From NCBI GenBank assembly GCA_022508895.1, contig JAFLUH010000008.1:14825-47133 (forward strand): a DNA stretch of 32,309 nucleotides, written 5' to 3'. Each line of letters opens with the position of its first letter. Position 1 is the stretch's first letter. Position numbers and translations under genes: made by a program. The DNA comes from Oscillospiraceae bacterium (GTDB lineage: Bacteria; Bacillota; Clostridia; Oscillospirales; Ruminococcaceae). Shown here one piece after another: positions 21,963 to 30,310 of this stretch. Under the pieces are notes generated by a model. It saw nothing but the letters and a program-made list of their open reading frames with translations. It was not told the DNA's origin and made no database searches.

Positions 21963-22400
21963 ATGAAGTTCATAAATACAATGAAAATAACGATCCCCGC
22001 CAAGTCAAGGAACGAAGCGCTGGCAAGGAGCTGTATCGGCGCATTTGCCGCACAGGCCGACCCCACGGTGGAGGAAATGTCCGACCTGCGCTCCGCCGTC
22101 AGCGAGGCGGTGACCAACTCCATCGTACACGGCTACAAGGACGGCAGCGGCGACATAGTGATAACGCTGAAGCTCACCGAGGAAAACTGCATTTACATAA
22201 AAATAAGCGATAAGGGCTGCGGCATAGAGGACGTGGAAAAGGCGATGGAGCCCTTGTACTCCACGGCGTCAGAGGGAGAGCGTGCAGGCTTGGGCTTTAC
22301 GGTGATGGAGGCGTTCACCGACGACCTGCGGGTAAGAAGCAAGGTCGGCAAGGGCACCACCGTCACCATGAAAAAACAGCTTACGGGAAGATATGAATAA
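21963..22400 (+). CDS. spoIIAB: Anti-sigma F factor / serine kinase SpoIIAB
   Basis: A 145-residue GHKL-fold ATPase that binds sigma-F and phosphorylates SpoIIAA. The N-box reads LRSAVSEAVTNSIVHGY, the G1 box ISDKGCGIED and the G2 region ERAGLGFTVMEAF, with GKGTTVTM near the end, all intact. AAGGAGAAGAAG directly precedes ATG 21963. Its last eight bases overlap the start of sigF, so partner and anti-sigma factor are made from coupled frames. Confidence 0.95.
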   Translation: MKFINTMKITIPAKSRNEALARSCIGAFAAQADPTVEEMSDLRSAVSEAVTNSIVHGYKDGSGDIVITLKLTEENCIYIKISDKGCGIEDVEKAMEPLYSTASEGERAGLGFTVMEAFTDDLRVRSKVGKGTTVTMKKQLTGRYE

Positions 22401-23046
22401 GCTTGACGACAAATTCGTGCAGGAAAATTTAGGCTTGGTGCACTCCCTTGCCGCACGGTTCAGAGGCAGGGGCATCGAGTACGAGGAGCTTTTTGCTGCG
22501 GGCTGCGAGGGGCTTGTCAAGGCGGCTAAGGGCTTTGACGAGAGCAGGGGACTGAAATTCTCCACCTATGCGGTGCCGGTTATCATGGGGGAGATAAAGC
22601 GGCTGTTCCGTGACGGGGGCACCGTGAAGGTGAGCCGTGGGCTGAAGGAGCTTTCCCTCAAAGCCGCAAGAGTGCAGGAGCAGCTGCGGAAAAACGGGAA
22701 TGAGCCGCGGCTGTCCGACATCGCAAAGGCGCTGAACATAAGCATTGAGCAGGCAGGGGAGGCGATAGCCGCTGCGGTGCCGCCCATGTCCCTTACGGGC
22801 AGCGACGAGGAGGGCGGCGAGCTGGAGATACCCACTCCCCCCGAACAATTGAAGCTGACCGAGCATATCGCCTTGCAGCAGTGCCTTGCCATTCTGCCCG
22901 AGGAGGAGCGGAGGCTGATACACCTGCGGTTCTGGGAGAATAAGACCCAGAGCGAAGCGGGGGAGTTGCTCGGATTATCTCAAGTACAGGTGTCACGGAA
23001 GGAGAAGCGGGTGCTTATGAAGCTGAGGGAGCTGATGAACGGCTGA
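22393..23046 (+). CDS. sigF: Forespore sigma factor sigma-F
   Basis: A 217-residue sigma-70-type factor of the sporulation group. Region 2 contains EYEELFAAGCEGLVKAAKGFD and LKFSTYAVPVIMGEIKRLFRDGGTVKVSRGLKEL, which closely follows the sigma-F/sigma-G pattern. Region 3 (NEPRLSDIAKALNIS) and region 4 with its helix-turn-helix (NKTQSEAGELLGLSQVQVSRKEKRVLMKLRELM) follow. Order after spoIIAA-spoIIAB identifies it as sigma-F rather than sigma-G. It starts inside the end of spoIIAB and is followed by a strong terminator at 23095-23132. It directs forespore genes such as spoIIQ in known sporulators. Confidence 0.95.
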   Translation: MNKLDDKFVQENLGLVHSLAARFRGRGIEYEELFAAGCEGLVKAAKGFDESRGLKFSTYAVPVIMGEIKRLFRDGGTVKVSRGLKELSLKAARVQEQLRKNGNEPRLSDIAKALNISIEQAGEAIAAAVPPMSLTGSDEEGGELEIPTPPEQLKLTEHIALQQCLAILPEEERRLIHLRFWENKTQSEAGELLGLSQVQVSRKEKRVLMKLRELMNG

Positions 23047-23094
23047 AAACAGTCTGCCTGCATTACGCAACTGTGCAAGGCTGTTGACATAAAT

Positions 23095-23132
23095 AAAAAC
23101 TCTTTGGTATGTCCAAAGAGTTTTCTTTTTTC
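23095..23132. terminator. Bidirectional terminator between sigF and the convergent ABC cluster
   Basis: ACTCTTTGG (23099-23107) pairs with CCAAAGAGT (23113-23121). A T-run follows on the plus strand (to 23131) and TTTTTATTTA on the minus strand. Confidence 0.9.
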
Positions 23133-23140
23133 ATGATCCC

Positions 23141-23422
23141 TCACGCCGACCTCGAAAGCCATACATAAGCGAGATCAAGCGCTGCGTAAAGTCCGTTCTG
23201 CTCAGAGTTTTTCTTGATCATCTCGCTGGGGTCAACGCCCTCGGTGTCGGTGAGCATAAGGAACACCTTTACCCTGTCCGCTACCTCCAAGTCTCCCGCC
23301 TTGTGGCTTGACATTATCTGCAGCATTGCCACCGTTTCGCTGCCCATGTCGCCGTAATAGATCTGGTTGCCCTTTCTTACCAGCGGCAAGCCCTTGTAGG
23401 TGAAAAATTTCTGTTCAGCCAT
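23141..23422 (-). CDS. Small conserved protein at the end of the Gld-type ABC cluster
   Basis: A 93-residue soluble protein: MAEQKFFTYKGLPLVRKGNQIYYGDM, then VAMLQIMSSHKAGDLEVADRVKVFLMLTD and KKNSEQNGLYAALDLAYVWLSRS. No signal or membrane segment is visible. From memory similar small proteins accompany this transporter in related Clostridia, but no function is known. AAGGAG stands eight bases before ATG 23422; an in-frame TTG two codons upstream is less likely. It follows the DUF4340 gene by 18 bases on the same strand and ends before the bidirectional terminator, so it is the last gene of the cluster. Confidence 0.75.
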   Translation of the reverse strand: MAEQKFFTYKGLPLVRKGNQIYYGDMGSETVAMLQIMSSHKAGDLEVADRVKVFLMLTDTEGVDPSEMIKKNSEQNGLYAALDLAYVWLSRSA

Positions 23423-23440
23423 TTGCAATTCTCCTTTACC

Positions 23441-24952
23441 TTAAAAAGTTTGTACTATCTCTCCGCCGCTCACGAACGCCTGTGCGTTTTCCAGCAAGCG
23501 GGTGCCGTAATTCCACTTGGTCTTGAACATATTGCTTCCGTTTATCGCAATGATAACGGTGCGGTCCTCGTCGGAGGAATAGAACGTCACCGTGTCGTCG
23601 CCTCTGTCGTCCTCATAATGATATGTGAACTCGGCGATAAAATCCCCTCTCGCCCCGTCGGTGTACATCTCCTCGCCCCTGCAGCTCACAAGGAACTGGT
23701 AGAAGCTGCGGAAAAGACCTGCGTCTATCTCCTTGCCGTCCATATACATGGCGTTCTCGTCATTGTTGCCTGTTATTGTAACGGTGAAATCCACATTGCC
23801 GTCATGATACCTCACCGTTTCGATATCATAGATATAGGGCACCAAAAACAGCTCGGACATATATGTGTCAGGCTCCATCGTCACCCATATCAGACTTGAC
23901 GTGCCGAAAACATATATCACGTCGGGCACCTTGTTGCAGATGCCGTAGTAGCCGATGACCTCGGTGGTCACCTCGCCCGTTTCCCCGTCGGTTATCTCCT
24001 CGGTCACGGCGTCGCCGATATAAAGACGGTACACCACGTCCTCCACCAGCATATCCACCTCGCAGAAGGGGTCGTCCAGACCCGTCTGCTCCTTCAGCTC
24101 GTCGGTCACGCCCACATAAGCCGCTTTGCTTGCGGAAAGTCCGTACATCGCATACAGGAACTCGGAGCCGCTGTTAAGGTCAAGGTAAACGTCGCCGGGA
24201 GAGGTGAAGGAGTAGCCGTACACCTGTATGCTGTCGCTGCCCTCGGGCACGTCAGGCAGCTTCTCCAGTATTATCGGCTTGTCAAGATCCTTGCGGGAAA
24301 CGGTTATCTTCTTTATCTCGGGAGCGCTGCTGCTGTCGTAGGAGGGCGTTACCGCCGTGTTTATCATGGACAGCCAGTCCGCAGTCATAAGAATGTTTAT
24401 CTCATAAGTGTAGTAGGAATACACCGTGGGGTCGTCGTTTATCATAACGTAGTTGGCGGAGCCGCTGGTAACGGTGTCGCCTATCTTCAGCAGGAAGCTG
24501 TCGTCGGTGTAGTTCACCGTCACGGTCGCCTGAGGCTTGTCAAGCCCGTACTGGGCAAGGTCGGCGGGGGTTTCCTCCACCACCGAGCGGGCGACCATTT
24601 TGTCCACGGCTGTGACAAGGCTGTCAAACCTTGAGCTGCTCAGCAGCCTTTGGTCTATATCCATGCCCTCTATCGACCAGAGACGTGTTCCGTCCTTCTC
24701 CGTCAGCAGTGCGGTGAAGGCGCCGAGGCTGTTTTCCACCTTTATGCTCACAATGTCGTCTCTTTCCTCCGGCTGAAGTATAAGGGCGGGGTCCAGAGTG
24801 GAGGTGGAGGTAGCGGTGGCGTTACCCCCGTCTTCCTCGCCGTCAGAGGGGGCGGTGAGAGACAGAAGAAGTATCACCAAGCCAAGCACCGCAAGCCCTA
24901 TCACCGAGAACAGGAGTATGCGGAAGTTTTTGCTTTTTACGTTCAGTTTCAT
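23441..24952 (-). CDS. DUF4340-type membrane-anchored protein
   Basis: A 503-residue protein with one N-terminal membrane helix (ILLFSVIGLAVLGLVILLLS), an acidic/Thr-rich linker, then a large extracellular beta-rich part. The segments IVSIKVENSLGAFTALLTEKDGTRLWSIEG and LAQYGLDKPQATVTVNY are characteristic of DUF4340, which appears to be repeated in it. DUF4340 proteins are commonly encoded next to GldG-like proteins, and here the gene follows one by nine bases. The role is probably an external accessory part of the transporter. AAGGT precedes ATG 24952. No enzyme motif was found. Confidence 0.8.
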   Translation of the reverse strand: MKLNVKSKNFRILLFSVIGLAVLGLVILLLSLTAPSDGEEDGGNATATSTSTLDPALILQPEERDDIVSIKVENSLGAFTALLTEKDGTRLWSIEGMDIDQRLLSSSRFDSLVTAVDKMVARSVVEETPADLAQYGLDKPQATVTVNYTDDSFLLKIGDTVTSGSANYVMINDDPTVYSYYTYEINILMTADWLSMINTAVTPSYDSSSAPEIKKITVSRKDLDKPIILEKLPDVPEGSDSIQVYGYSFTSPGDVYLDLNSGSEFLYAMYGLSASKAAYVGVTDELKEQTGLDDPFCEVDMLVEDVVYRLYIGDAVTEEITDGETGEVTTEVIGYYGICNKVPDVIYVFGTSSLIWVTMEPDTYMSELFLVPYIYDIETVRYHDGNVDFTVTITGNNDENAMYMDGKEIDAGLFRSFYQFLVSCRGEEMYTDGARGDFIAEFTYHYEDDRGDDTVTFYSSDEDRTVIIAINGSNMFKTKWNYGTRLLENAQAFVSGGEIVQTF

Positions 24953-24961
24953 GAAAATACC

Positions 24962-26653
24962 TTATCTTCTCTTGCGGCGGATAATTACCACCACGCCTGC
25001 CGCTATCACCAGCAGGGGGATAACTACCGCAAAAATGACGGTTATGGTCTGAGCCTGAGTGCCGGTTATCTCAAAGGTGGCAACGCCGAATGCCTGAGGC
25101 TTTACGGTTATCTCAACGTCGTCCTTGCCGCTGGCAGTGTTGAAGATGCTCAGCATGATGTCGGCGTTGTTGATGGAGGAAGCAGTGAGGAATGCCTCGT
25201 CAAGGAAATACTCGCCGCTGACCACGAACACACGGCTGCGGAAGGGAGTAAATCCCTCAAAGCGGCTCTTGTTTGATTCCGCTGCCACAACGTAGGTTTC
25301 CGAGCTGCTTGCGGGAGGGGTCCAGTCCGCCGTGTCAAAGGGAGCTATCACCGCTCCGCTGTAGGTGGAGACGATGGGGGCGGTGACGTAGATGGAGCTT
25401 TCCTCAAAAAGCAGGGTTATCGCCTTCATTCCGTCGCTCTGGGTGGTTTTGGTAACGGTGTCTATCCCGTCGCTGTAATCGCCCTTCTCAAGAGCAAGCG
25501 CCTGATAGGTTGGGGAGGCTATAAAACCGTAGTCCGAATTGGTCTGATAAACATAGCCGCTTTCAAGGGAAAGTCCCCACTCCTTCAGATATGCGTTCAG
25601 CCTCGGCAGCACGTCCACCTGCGACGCAGGGACGTACAGCAGGTTCTTGCCGTACTTGCCTCCGTTGTCCAGCCATCTGTCCAGCTTGTTTATGTCGTCG
25701 TTGTCGTAATCGTAAAGAGGCGCAAGTATCACCGCAAAATCTATGTCGGAGTCTATCAGCTCCGCCTTATTTATATCCAGCGCCTCCACCGTGAAGGCGT
25801 TGTTCTCCAGCAGTCTGCCGAAGGCGGAGGTGTTGTCGTTTGCGCCGTAGCCCGTGAGGAACGCCACACGGACAGGGTTCTCGTTGGTGACGTTCATTAT
25901 TGCGGACAGCAGGCTGCGCTCGGCGGCGGCGTAATACTCAACGTAGCCGTAACCCATCTGATAGTAGTAATAATACTCCTCATAGGTTATCTCTGTGCTC
26001 TGTCCGTTGCTTGGGTTGATAAAGAAGTATCTGGGGGAGAGGTAATCCTCCTGCGTCACTATGACGTATCTGCCTGTTTTGGCGGATTCGACTATGATGC
26101 TGCCCGTAGACAGGGTGTTGCCGTACTTTGCGTAAAAGCTGGGGTTTTCGTCCAGATCGCGGTACTCTATGACGAATTTTGAGTTTGACGCCGCAAAGCG
26201 CTTGGCTATCTCGCTTACCTGCTTGAAATATTCGTAGGCGTTCTCAAAAACGGATTCATCGGCGGTGACGATGATGGAAACGCTGTCGTCCACGCCCGCA
26301 AGGTACTGCGCCGTGCTGTCGTCGATGGAGTAGAGCGCCTTGTCGGTAAGGTCTGCGGTGATGTCAAAGCGGTCCAGCACCATGTTGAATATCACGTTTA
26401 TCAGCACTATCGCCGCCACAAAGAACACGGTGAACACTACGGACAATGCGCCGTGCTTCAGCCGCTTGCCCTTGCCTGAGCCTGACGGCTCGGACTTTTG
26501 GGGAGCAGCCTTGGCAGATTTTTCGGAAGCCGCTTCTTCGGTTTCCTCGGCAGCGGCTTCTTCCGCTTCCTCGGCTGCTTCGGCTTTCTCCGCCTTTACT
26601 TCCTCCACGGTCTCCTGCTCTTTATTGTCTGTTTTCTTATTTTTCTTGCTCAT
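24962..26653 (-). CDS. GldG-like auxiliary protein of an ABC transporter
   Basis: A 563-residue membrane protein. Residues 1-65 are a low-complexity Glu/Ala/Lys tail; a membrane helix follows (LSVVFTVFFVAAIVLINVIFNMV). The long outer part begins YSIDDSTAQYLAGVDDSVSIIVTADES and contains PVRVAFLTGYGAND, matching the GldG/IFT52-like region of ABC-2 auxiliary proteins. A C-terminal helix (VIFAVVIPLLVIAAGVVVII) and RRKRR end it. GldG works with GldA and GldF in Bacteroidetes gliding, but Firmicutes have the same ABC set without gliding; the substrate is unknown. AGGAAGG lies seven bases before ATG 26653. It follows the permease gene after an 88-base gap that holds a short repeat. Confidence 0.8.
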   Translation of the reverse strand: MSKKNKKTDNKEQETVEEVKAEKAEAAEEAEEAAAEETEEAASEKSAKAAPQKSEPSGSGKGKRLKHGALSVVFTVFFVAAIVLINVIFNMVLDRFDITADLTDKALYSIDDSTAQYLAGVDDSVSIIVTADESVFENAYEYFKQVSEIAKRFAASNSKFVIEYRDLDENPSFYAKYGNTLSTGSIIVESAKTGRYVIVTQEDYLSPRYFFINPSNGQSTEITYEEYYYYYQMGYGYVEYYAAAERSLLSAIMNVTNENPVRVAFLTGYGANDNTSAFGRLLENNAFTVEALDINKAELIDSDIDFAVILAPLYDYDNDDINKLDRWLDNGGKYGKNLLYVPASQVDVLPRLNAYLKEWGLSLESGYVYQTNSDYGFIASPTYQALALEKGDYSDGIDTVTKTTQSDGMKAITLLFEESSIYVTAPIVSTYSGAVIAPFDTADWTPPASSSETYVVAAESNKSRFEGFTPFRSRVFVVSGEYFLDEAFLTASSINNADIMLSIFNTASGKDDVEITVKPQAFGVATFEITGTQAQTITVIFAVVIPLLVIAAGVVVIIRRKRR

Positions 26654-26705
26654 ATAAAAACCTTCCTAAAATTTGCGTCACACGCAAAACGTAAAAATCA
26701 AATAA

Positions 26706-26740
26706 TACTGTTTACTCTTTACTGTCCACTGTTTACTGTC
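26706..26740. repeat. ACTGTTTACT-type short intergenic repeat
   Basis: Between the permease and GldG-like genes the sequence repeats ACTGTTTACT twice, with further ACTGT copies close by. Similar ACAGT/ACTGT runs occur at about 681-702, 31683-31727 and 31817-31845. No gene or hairpin terminator is seen in the 88-base gap. Confidence 0.55.
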
Positions 26741-26741
26741 A

Positions 26742-27446
26742 TCACGCCCAACGTCTCTTTTCCAGCACCCTGACTGTTAAGAACAGGAACACGAACGCCA
26801 CGCTTACAAAGAAGAACACATTCGACAGGCTGAATATGCCCAGCGTGAACTCGTTGTATCTGGAATAGAAGGACAGCGAATAGAACACGTCCTGCAAAAA
26901 TTTGAAGGGCATTACAGATGCGAAGGAATCGACAAGGATAAATGCGATGTTGAGTCCTATGCTGCCTACCGCCGCTATCATCTGATTTTCGGTGAGGGTG
27001 GAGACGAACAGTCCCGAGGACACGCAAAGGGAGCCAAGCAAAAGCATTCCCACTATATTGCCCCAGATTATCGCCCAGTTCATTTCCGCAAAGCAGCTCA
27101 GCACGATGCCGTACACCACGAAGATAAGCACGCACATCACCAGAATAGAGAATGCGGAGAGGAATTTGCCCATCACGAGACGGGGCAGGCTTACGGGGGA
27201 GGTCAGCAGGAGCTGGTCGGTCTTCTGCCTGTTTTCCTCCGCCATAAGGCGCATGGTCAGAATAGGTATCATTATCAGCATTACAAAAAACATTCCGATG
27301 TACACACTGGACATATCCGCCGACTGGGAGTACAGGGTGAACAGGTACAGGAACACGCCCGAAAACAGGTAAAATACCGCCACGAAAACGTAGCCGAGGG
27401 GCGATGTGAAATAGGACAAAAGCTCACGCTTCATTATTGCAAGCAT
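26742..27446 (-). CDS. ABC-2 type permease (GldF-like)
   Basis: A 234-residue polytopic membrane protein with about six helices. It starts MLAIMKRELLSYFTSPLGYVF, the usual start of GldF-type ABC-2 permeases, and has the cytoplasmic segment TMRLMAEENRQKTDQLLLTSPVSLPRLVMGKF that contacts the ATPase. Its ATG shares one base with the stop of the ATPase gene (TAATG), and GGAGGTAAAAAG is its ribosome binding site inside that gene's end, so translation is coupled. Together with the ATPase, GldG-like and DUF4340 proteins it forms one transporter. The transported substrate is not known. Confidence 0.88.
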   Translation of the reverse strand: MLAIMKRELLSYFTSPLGYVFVAVFYLFSGVFLYLFTLYSQSADMSSVYIGMFFVMLIMIPILTMRLMAEENRQKTDQLLLTSPVSLPRLVMGKFLSAFSILVMCVLIFVVYGIVLSCFAEMNWAIIWGNIVGMLLLGSLCVSSGLFVSTLTENQMIAAVGSIGLNIAFILVDSFASVMPFKFLQDVFYSLSFYSRYNEFTLGIFSLSNVFFFVSVAFVFLFLTVRVLEKRRWA

Positions 27447-28441
27447 TACTTTTTACCTCCCTTTTCACGCTTGTTCAGTTTTTCCTCGTACTTATCCAGG
27501 TCGCCGTAGGTGTCGCCTGTGGTGAGCTTCAGGAATATTTCCTCGAGGGTCAGCTCGTTTGATTTCATCAGTAAGATGGGGTAGTTTCTTGAGGACAGCT
27601 TTTTGGATACGTCACGGCGTATGTCCCTGCCCTGCGCCGCTTCAAGGAAGAACTCCCAAACTCCCGGTTCCGCCTCACGGTTGACGTAAACACGCTCCAT
27701 TCCCGGAATGGTGCTCAGCAGCTTCTTTATCTCCTCGCTGTTTCCCTCGGCACGGACGACTAACTTGTGGTCTGCGGAAAGGTTGCGGGCAAGGGCGTCG
27801 GTGGTGTCGTTTGCCACAACGCTGCCGTTGCTGATGACCACTATCCTGTCGCACACCGCCTGCACCTCAGGGAGAATGTGTGAGGACAAAATGACCGTGT
27901 GGTGCTTGCCGAGGCGCTTTATAAGCGTTCTTATCTCGATTATCTGCTTGGGGTCAAGTCCGACTGTCGGCTCGTCCAGTATCAGCACGCCGGGATTTCC
28001 CACAAGCGCCTGTGCGAAGCCTACACGCTGCTGATAGCCCTTTGACAGGTTGCGTATCAGGCGGTTCTTCACGTCGGTTATCTTAACAAGCTCGCATACC
28101 TCCGCAAGATGGCTCTCACGGGGGAGCTTGCTCTTTTTCAGACTGTATACGAAGTTCAGGTATTCCTTCACCGTCATGTCGCCGTAGACGGGGGGCTTTT
28201 CGGGGAGGTAGCCTATGTGCTTTTTTGCGGCTATCGGGTCTTCCAGCACGTCTATGCCGTTTATGCTGGCGGTGCCGCTTGTGCTGGAAATGTAGCCTGT
28301 GAGAATGTTCATAGTAGTGGATTTTCCTGCGCCGTTGGGACCGAGGAAGCCTAATATCTCGCCCTCTCCCACCGTGAAGGAAACGTTCTTCACCGCAGTC
28401 TTGCTGCCGTATTGCTTGGTAAGATTTTTAACTTCTATCAT
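27446..28441 (-). CDS. ABC transporter ATPase (GldA-like)
   Basis: A 331-residue ATPase with all nucleotide-binding motifs: Walker A GPNGAGKST, Q-loop region YLPEKPPVYGDMTVKEYL, signature LSKGYQQRVGFAQAL, Walker B VLILDEPTVGLDP and switch His in ILSSHILPEV. The extra C-terminal domain (~215-331) is common in ABC-2 exporters of the GldA/CcmA type. It begins MIEVKNLTKQYG, with AGGACGG before ATG 28441. It is the first gene of the transporter cluster, 61 bases after ribF on the same strand, with no clear terminator between. It may thus have a weak promoter of its own (possible -10 TAAAAT near 28475) or receive read-through from the infB-ribF operon. Confidence 0.92.
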   Translation of the reverse strand: MIEVKNLTKQYGSKTAVKNVSFTVGEGEILGFLGPNGAGKSTTMNILTGYISSTSGTASINGIDVLEDPIAAKKHIGYLPEKPPVYGDMTVKEYLNFVYSLKKSKLPRESHLAEVCELVKITDVKNRLIRNLSKGYQQRVGFAQALVGNPGVLILDEPTVGLDPKQIIEIRTLIKRLGKHHTVILSSHILPEVQAVCDRIVVISNGSVVANDTTDALARNLSADHKLVVRAEGNSEEIKKLLSTIPGMERVYVNREAEPGVWEFFLEAAQGRDIRRDVSKKLSSRNYPILLMKSNELTLEEIFLKLTTGDTYGDLDKYEEKLNKREKGGKK

Positions 28442-28502
28442 CTTTTTACCGTCCTGAGAAATCGTTTGATTTATTTTAACATATCAAAATGAAAATCCCG
28501 TG

Positions 28503-29402
28503 TTAATTTATTGCAAGCTTTTTGTCTTTTTCCAATTGCTCGCTCAGCTCCTGCAAGCCGCCGAATTTACGCTCGCTTCTGATGTAGCTCAGCAGGGAAA
28601 CGCTTATCCTCTGCCCGTACAGGTCGCCCTCAAAGCCGATTATGTGCGTTTCCATCAGGGGGCTGCGTACCTCGCCCTCATCAAGGTCGATGGTTGGCTT
28701 TACGCCTATATTTGTTATCGAAGGATATTCGGTGTCGCCTATTTTGGTACGGCTTTTGTACACGCCGAATTTCGGCACCGTCATACCCTCGGGTATCGTC
28801 TGGTTGATGGTGGGAAAGCCAATTTTTTTGCCGTTTTCTTTTCCGTGGACGACTTCACGGCAGTAGGTCAGCTCATAGCCTAAAAGAAGGTTTGCTTTTT
28901 CCGTTTCGCCGCTTTTTATAAGCTGACGTATCAGGGTGGAGCTTACCGTTTCCCCGTCTATCTTTACGGCAGGGACTACGCAAACTTCTATTCCCCGCTT
29001 GCCGCACAGCTCGCGCAAGGCGTCCGCGTCTGCGTTCCCGCCCTTTGCAAAGCGGAAATCGTAGCCGCAGGACACAAAGCCTGCGTTAAGGCGGCGGCTG
29101 AGTATCTCCTCCACGAACTGCTCCGCCGTCATGTCCTTCACGTCGGCAAAGTCGGGAGCATATATGTGCTTCACGCCCATTTTTTCCAGCAGCTCAAGCT
29201 TGAGGTCGTGAGCAATGATGTCCTCTCTGCGGCTGAATTTCGGCAGCACCGAGCTGCCGCTGAAGGTGAATACGATGGAAGGCAGCTCCTGTATCAGTGC
29301 CTGCACTATCACCTGTGTATGTCCTAAGTGCAGACCGTCGAAGAAGCCCAAGGCAACTGCGCTTTTGCCGTCCCTGAAGCCTGCTGCGGTTATGTCTGTC
29401 AT
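28503..29402 (-). CDS. ribF: Bifunctional riboflavin kinase / FAD synthetase
   Basis: A 299-residue enzyme making FMN from riboflavin and then FAD. The N-terminal nucleotidyltransferase has ALGFFDGLHLGHTQVI; the middle has FVSCGYDFRFAKGG and SSTLIRQLI. The C-terminal riboflavin kinase has KKIGFPTINQTIPEG, KFGVYKSRT and the late ETHIIGFEGDLYGQRISVSLLSYIR. Both halves are complete. Its ATG overlaps the truB stop by four bases (ATGA), with AGGAGC upstream. It is the usual last gene of the nusA-infB-rbfA-truB-ribF order. Confidence 0.95.
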   Translation of the reverse strand: MTDITAAGFRDGKSAVALGFFDGLHLGHTQVIVQALIQELPSIVFTFSGSSVLPKFSRREDIIAHDLKLELLEKMGVKHIYAPDFADVKDMTAEQFVEEILSRRLNAGFVSCGYDFRFAKGGNADADALRELCGKRGIEVCVVPAVKIDGETVSSTLIRQLIKSGETEKANLLLGYELTYCREVVHGKENGKKIGFPTINQTIPEGMTVPKFGVYKSRTKIGDTEYPSITNIGVKPTIDLDEGEVRSPLMETHIIGFEGDLYGQRISVSLLSYIRSERKFGGLQELSEQLEKDKKLAIN

Positions 29403-30310
29403 GCTTGCTCCTGATTGTCCTGAGAGCCTGTGTTGAAGCGGCGCAAAACCTCTAACTTATGTCCTGCTCCTATCTTGCCCAGCCCTAAAAATACGCCGTC
29501 TGCGCCCTCTATATAGTAGCCCTTGTCCTGTATAGTGTCAAAGCGCACTCTGTCTGCGTCAAGTATTGCGCCGTTGCGGAAAAGGCGAGTCTGCTCCTCG
29601 TCCAGATGAGCCTTGGGCAATGTCTCGTACAGCTTTTCCAAGGGCATGAGCAGCTTTTGCAGCTCCTCGGGAGACCTGCCCACAAGGTCGCCTAATTTGT
29701 GGCAGTCCTCTAACTTGAATATGCCTGAGCGGGTGCGGACAAGGCTGGTCATGACTGCGCCCGTCTCCATTTTCATGCCGATATCGTGGATAAGGGTACG
29801 GATATAGGTGCCCTTGGAGCAGGTCACCAGCATCTCGCCCTCGTTGTCCTCGTACTTCTGGATTTTCAGATTGTATATGGTGATGGGGCGGGGCTTGCGC
29901 TCCACCTCCTTACCCTGTCTTGCAAGGTCGTAAAGCCGCTGCCCGTCCACCTTTACGGCGGAGAACATGGGAGGGGTCTGCATCATCTCGCCCTTGAACC
30001 ACCGCTCGATAAGTATCATTTTGTTGCGGCTGACGTATGCCTCGTCGGTACTCAGCACCTTGCCCGTTATGTCCTGAGTGTCGGTGATAAGACCGAACTT
30101 GAAGCCCGCAAGGTACTGCTTGGTGTTGTCGGGGCAGAAGTCCACCGCCTTGGTGGCGTTGCCCAAAAATATGGGAAGAACGCCCTCCGCCATGGGGTCG
30201 AGAGTGCCGCCGTGTCCCGCCTTTTTGGTGTCGAATATGCGGCGCACCTGCGCCACCACGTCAAAGGAGGTAACGTCCTTTTCCTTGTAGATACAAATTA
30301 TTCCGTCCAT
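29399..30310 (-). CDS. truB: tRNA pseudouridine-55 synthase TruB
   Basis: A 303-residue enzyme that makes pseudouridine 55 in the T-loop of tRNAs. It begins MDGIICIYKEKDVTSFDVV and has the catalytic motif GHGGTLDPMAEGVLP with Asp38. Further typical parts are KQYLAGFKFGLITDTQDITG, MQTPPMFSAVKVDGQRLYDLAR and SKGTYIRTLIHDIG. Its start lies 13 bases inside the end of the nrnA gene, so translation is probably coupled, and its stop overlaps ribF. The length and motifs are normal. Confidence 0.95.
   Translation of the reverse strand: MDGIICIYKEKDVTSFDVVAQVRRIFDTKKAGHGGTLDPMAEGVLPIFLGNATKAVDFCPDNTKQYLAGFKFGLITDTQDITGKVLSTDEAYVSRNKMILIERWFKGEMMQTPPMFSAVKVDGQRLYDLARQGKEVERKPRPITIYNLKIQKYEDNEGEMLVTCSKGTYIRTLIHDIGMKMETGAVMTSLVRTRSGIFKLEDCHKLGDLVGRSPEELQKLLMPLEKLYETLPKAHLDEEQTRLFRNGAILDADRVRFDTIQDKGYYIEGADGVFLGLGKIGAGHKLEVLRRFNTGSQDNQEQA

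Noticed and set aside
21395-22123. A 242-codon minus-strand open frame across spoIIAA/spoIIAB
   Set aside because: It is opposite two well-defined sporulation proteins and has no family features.
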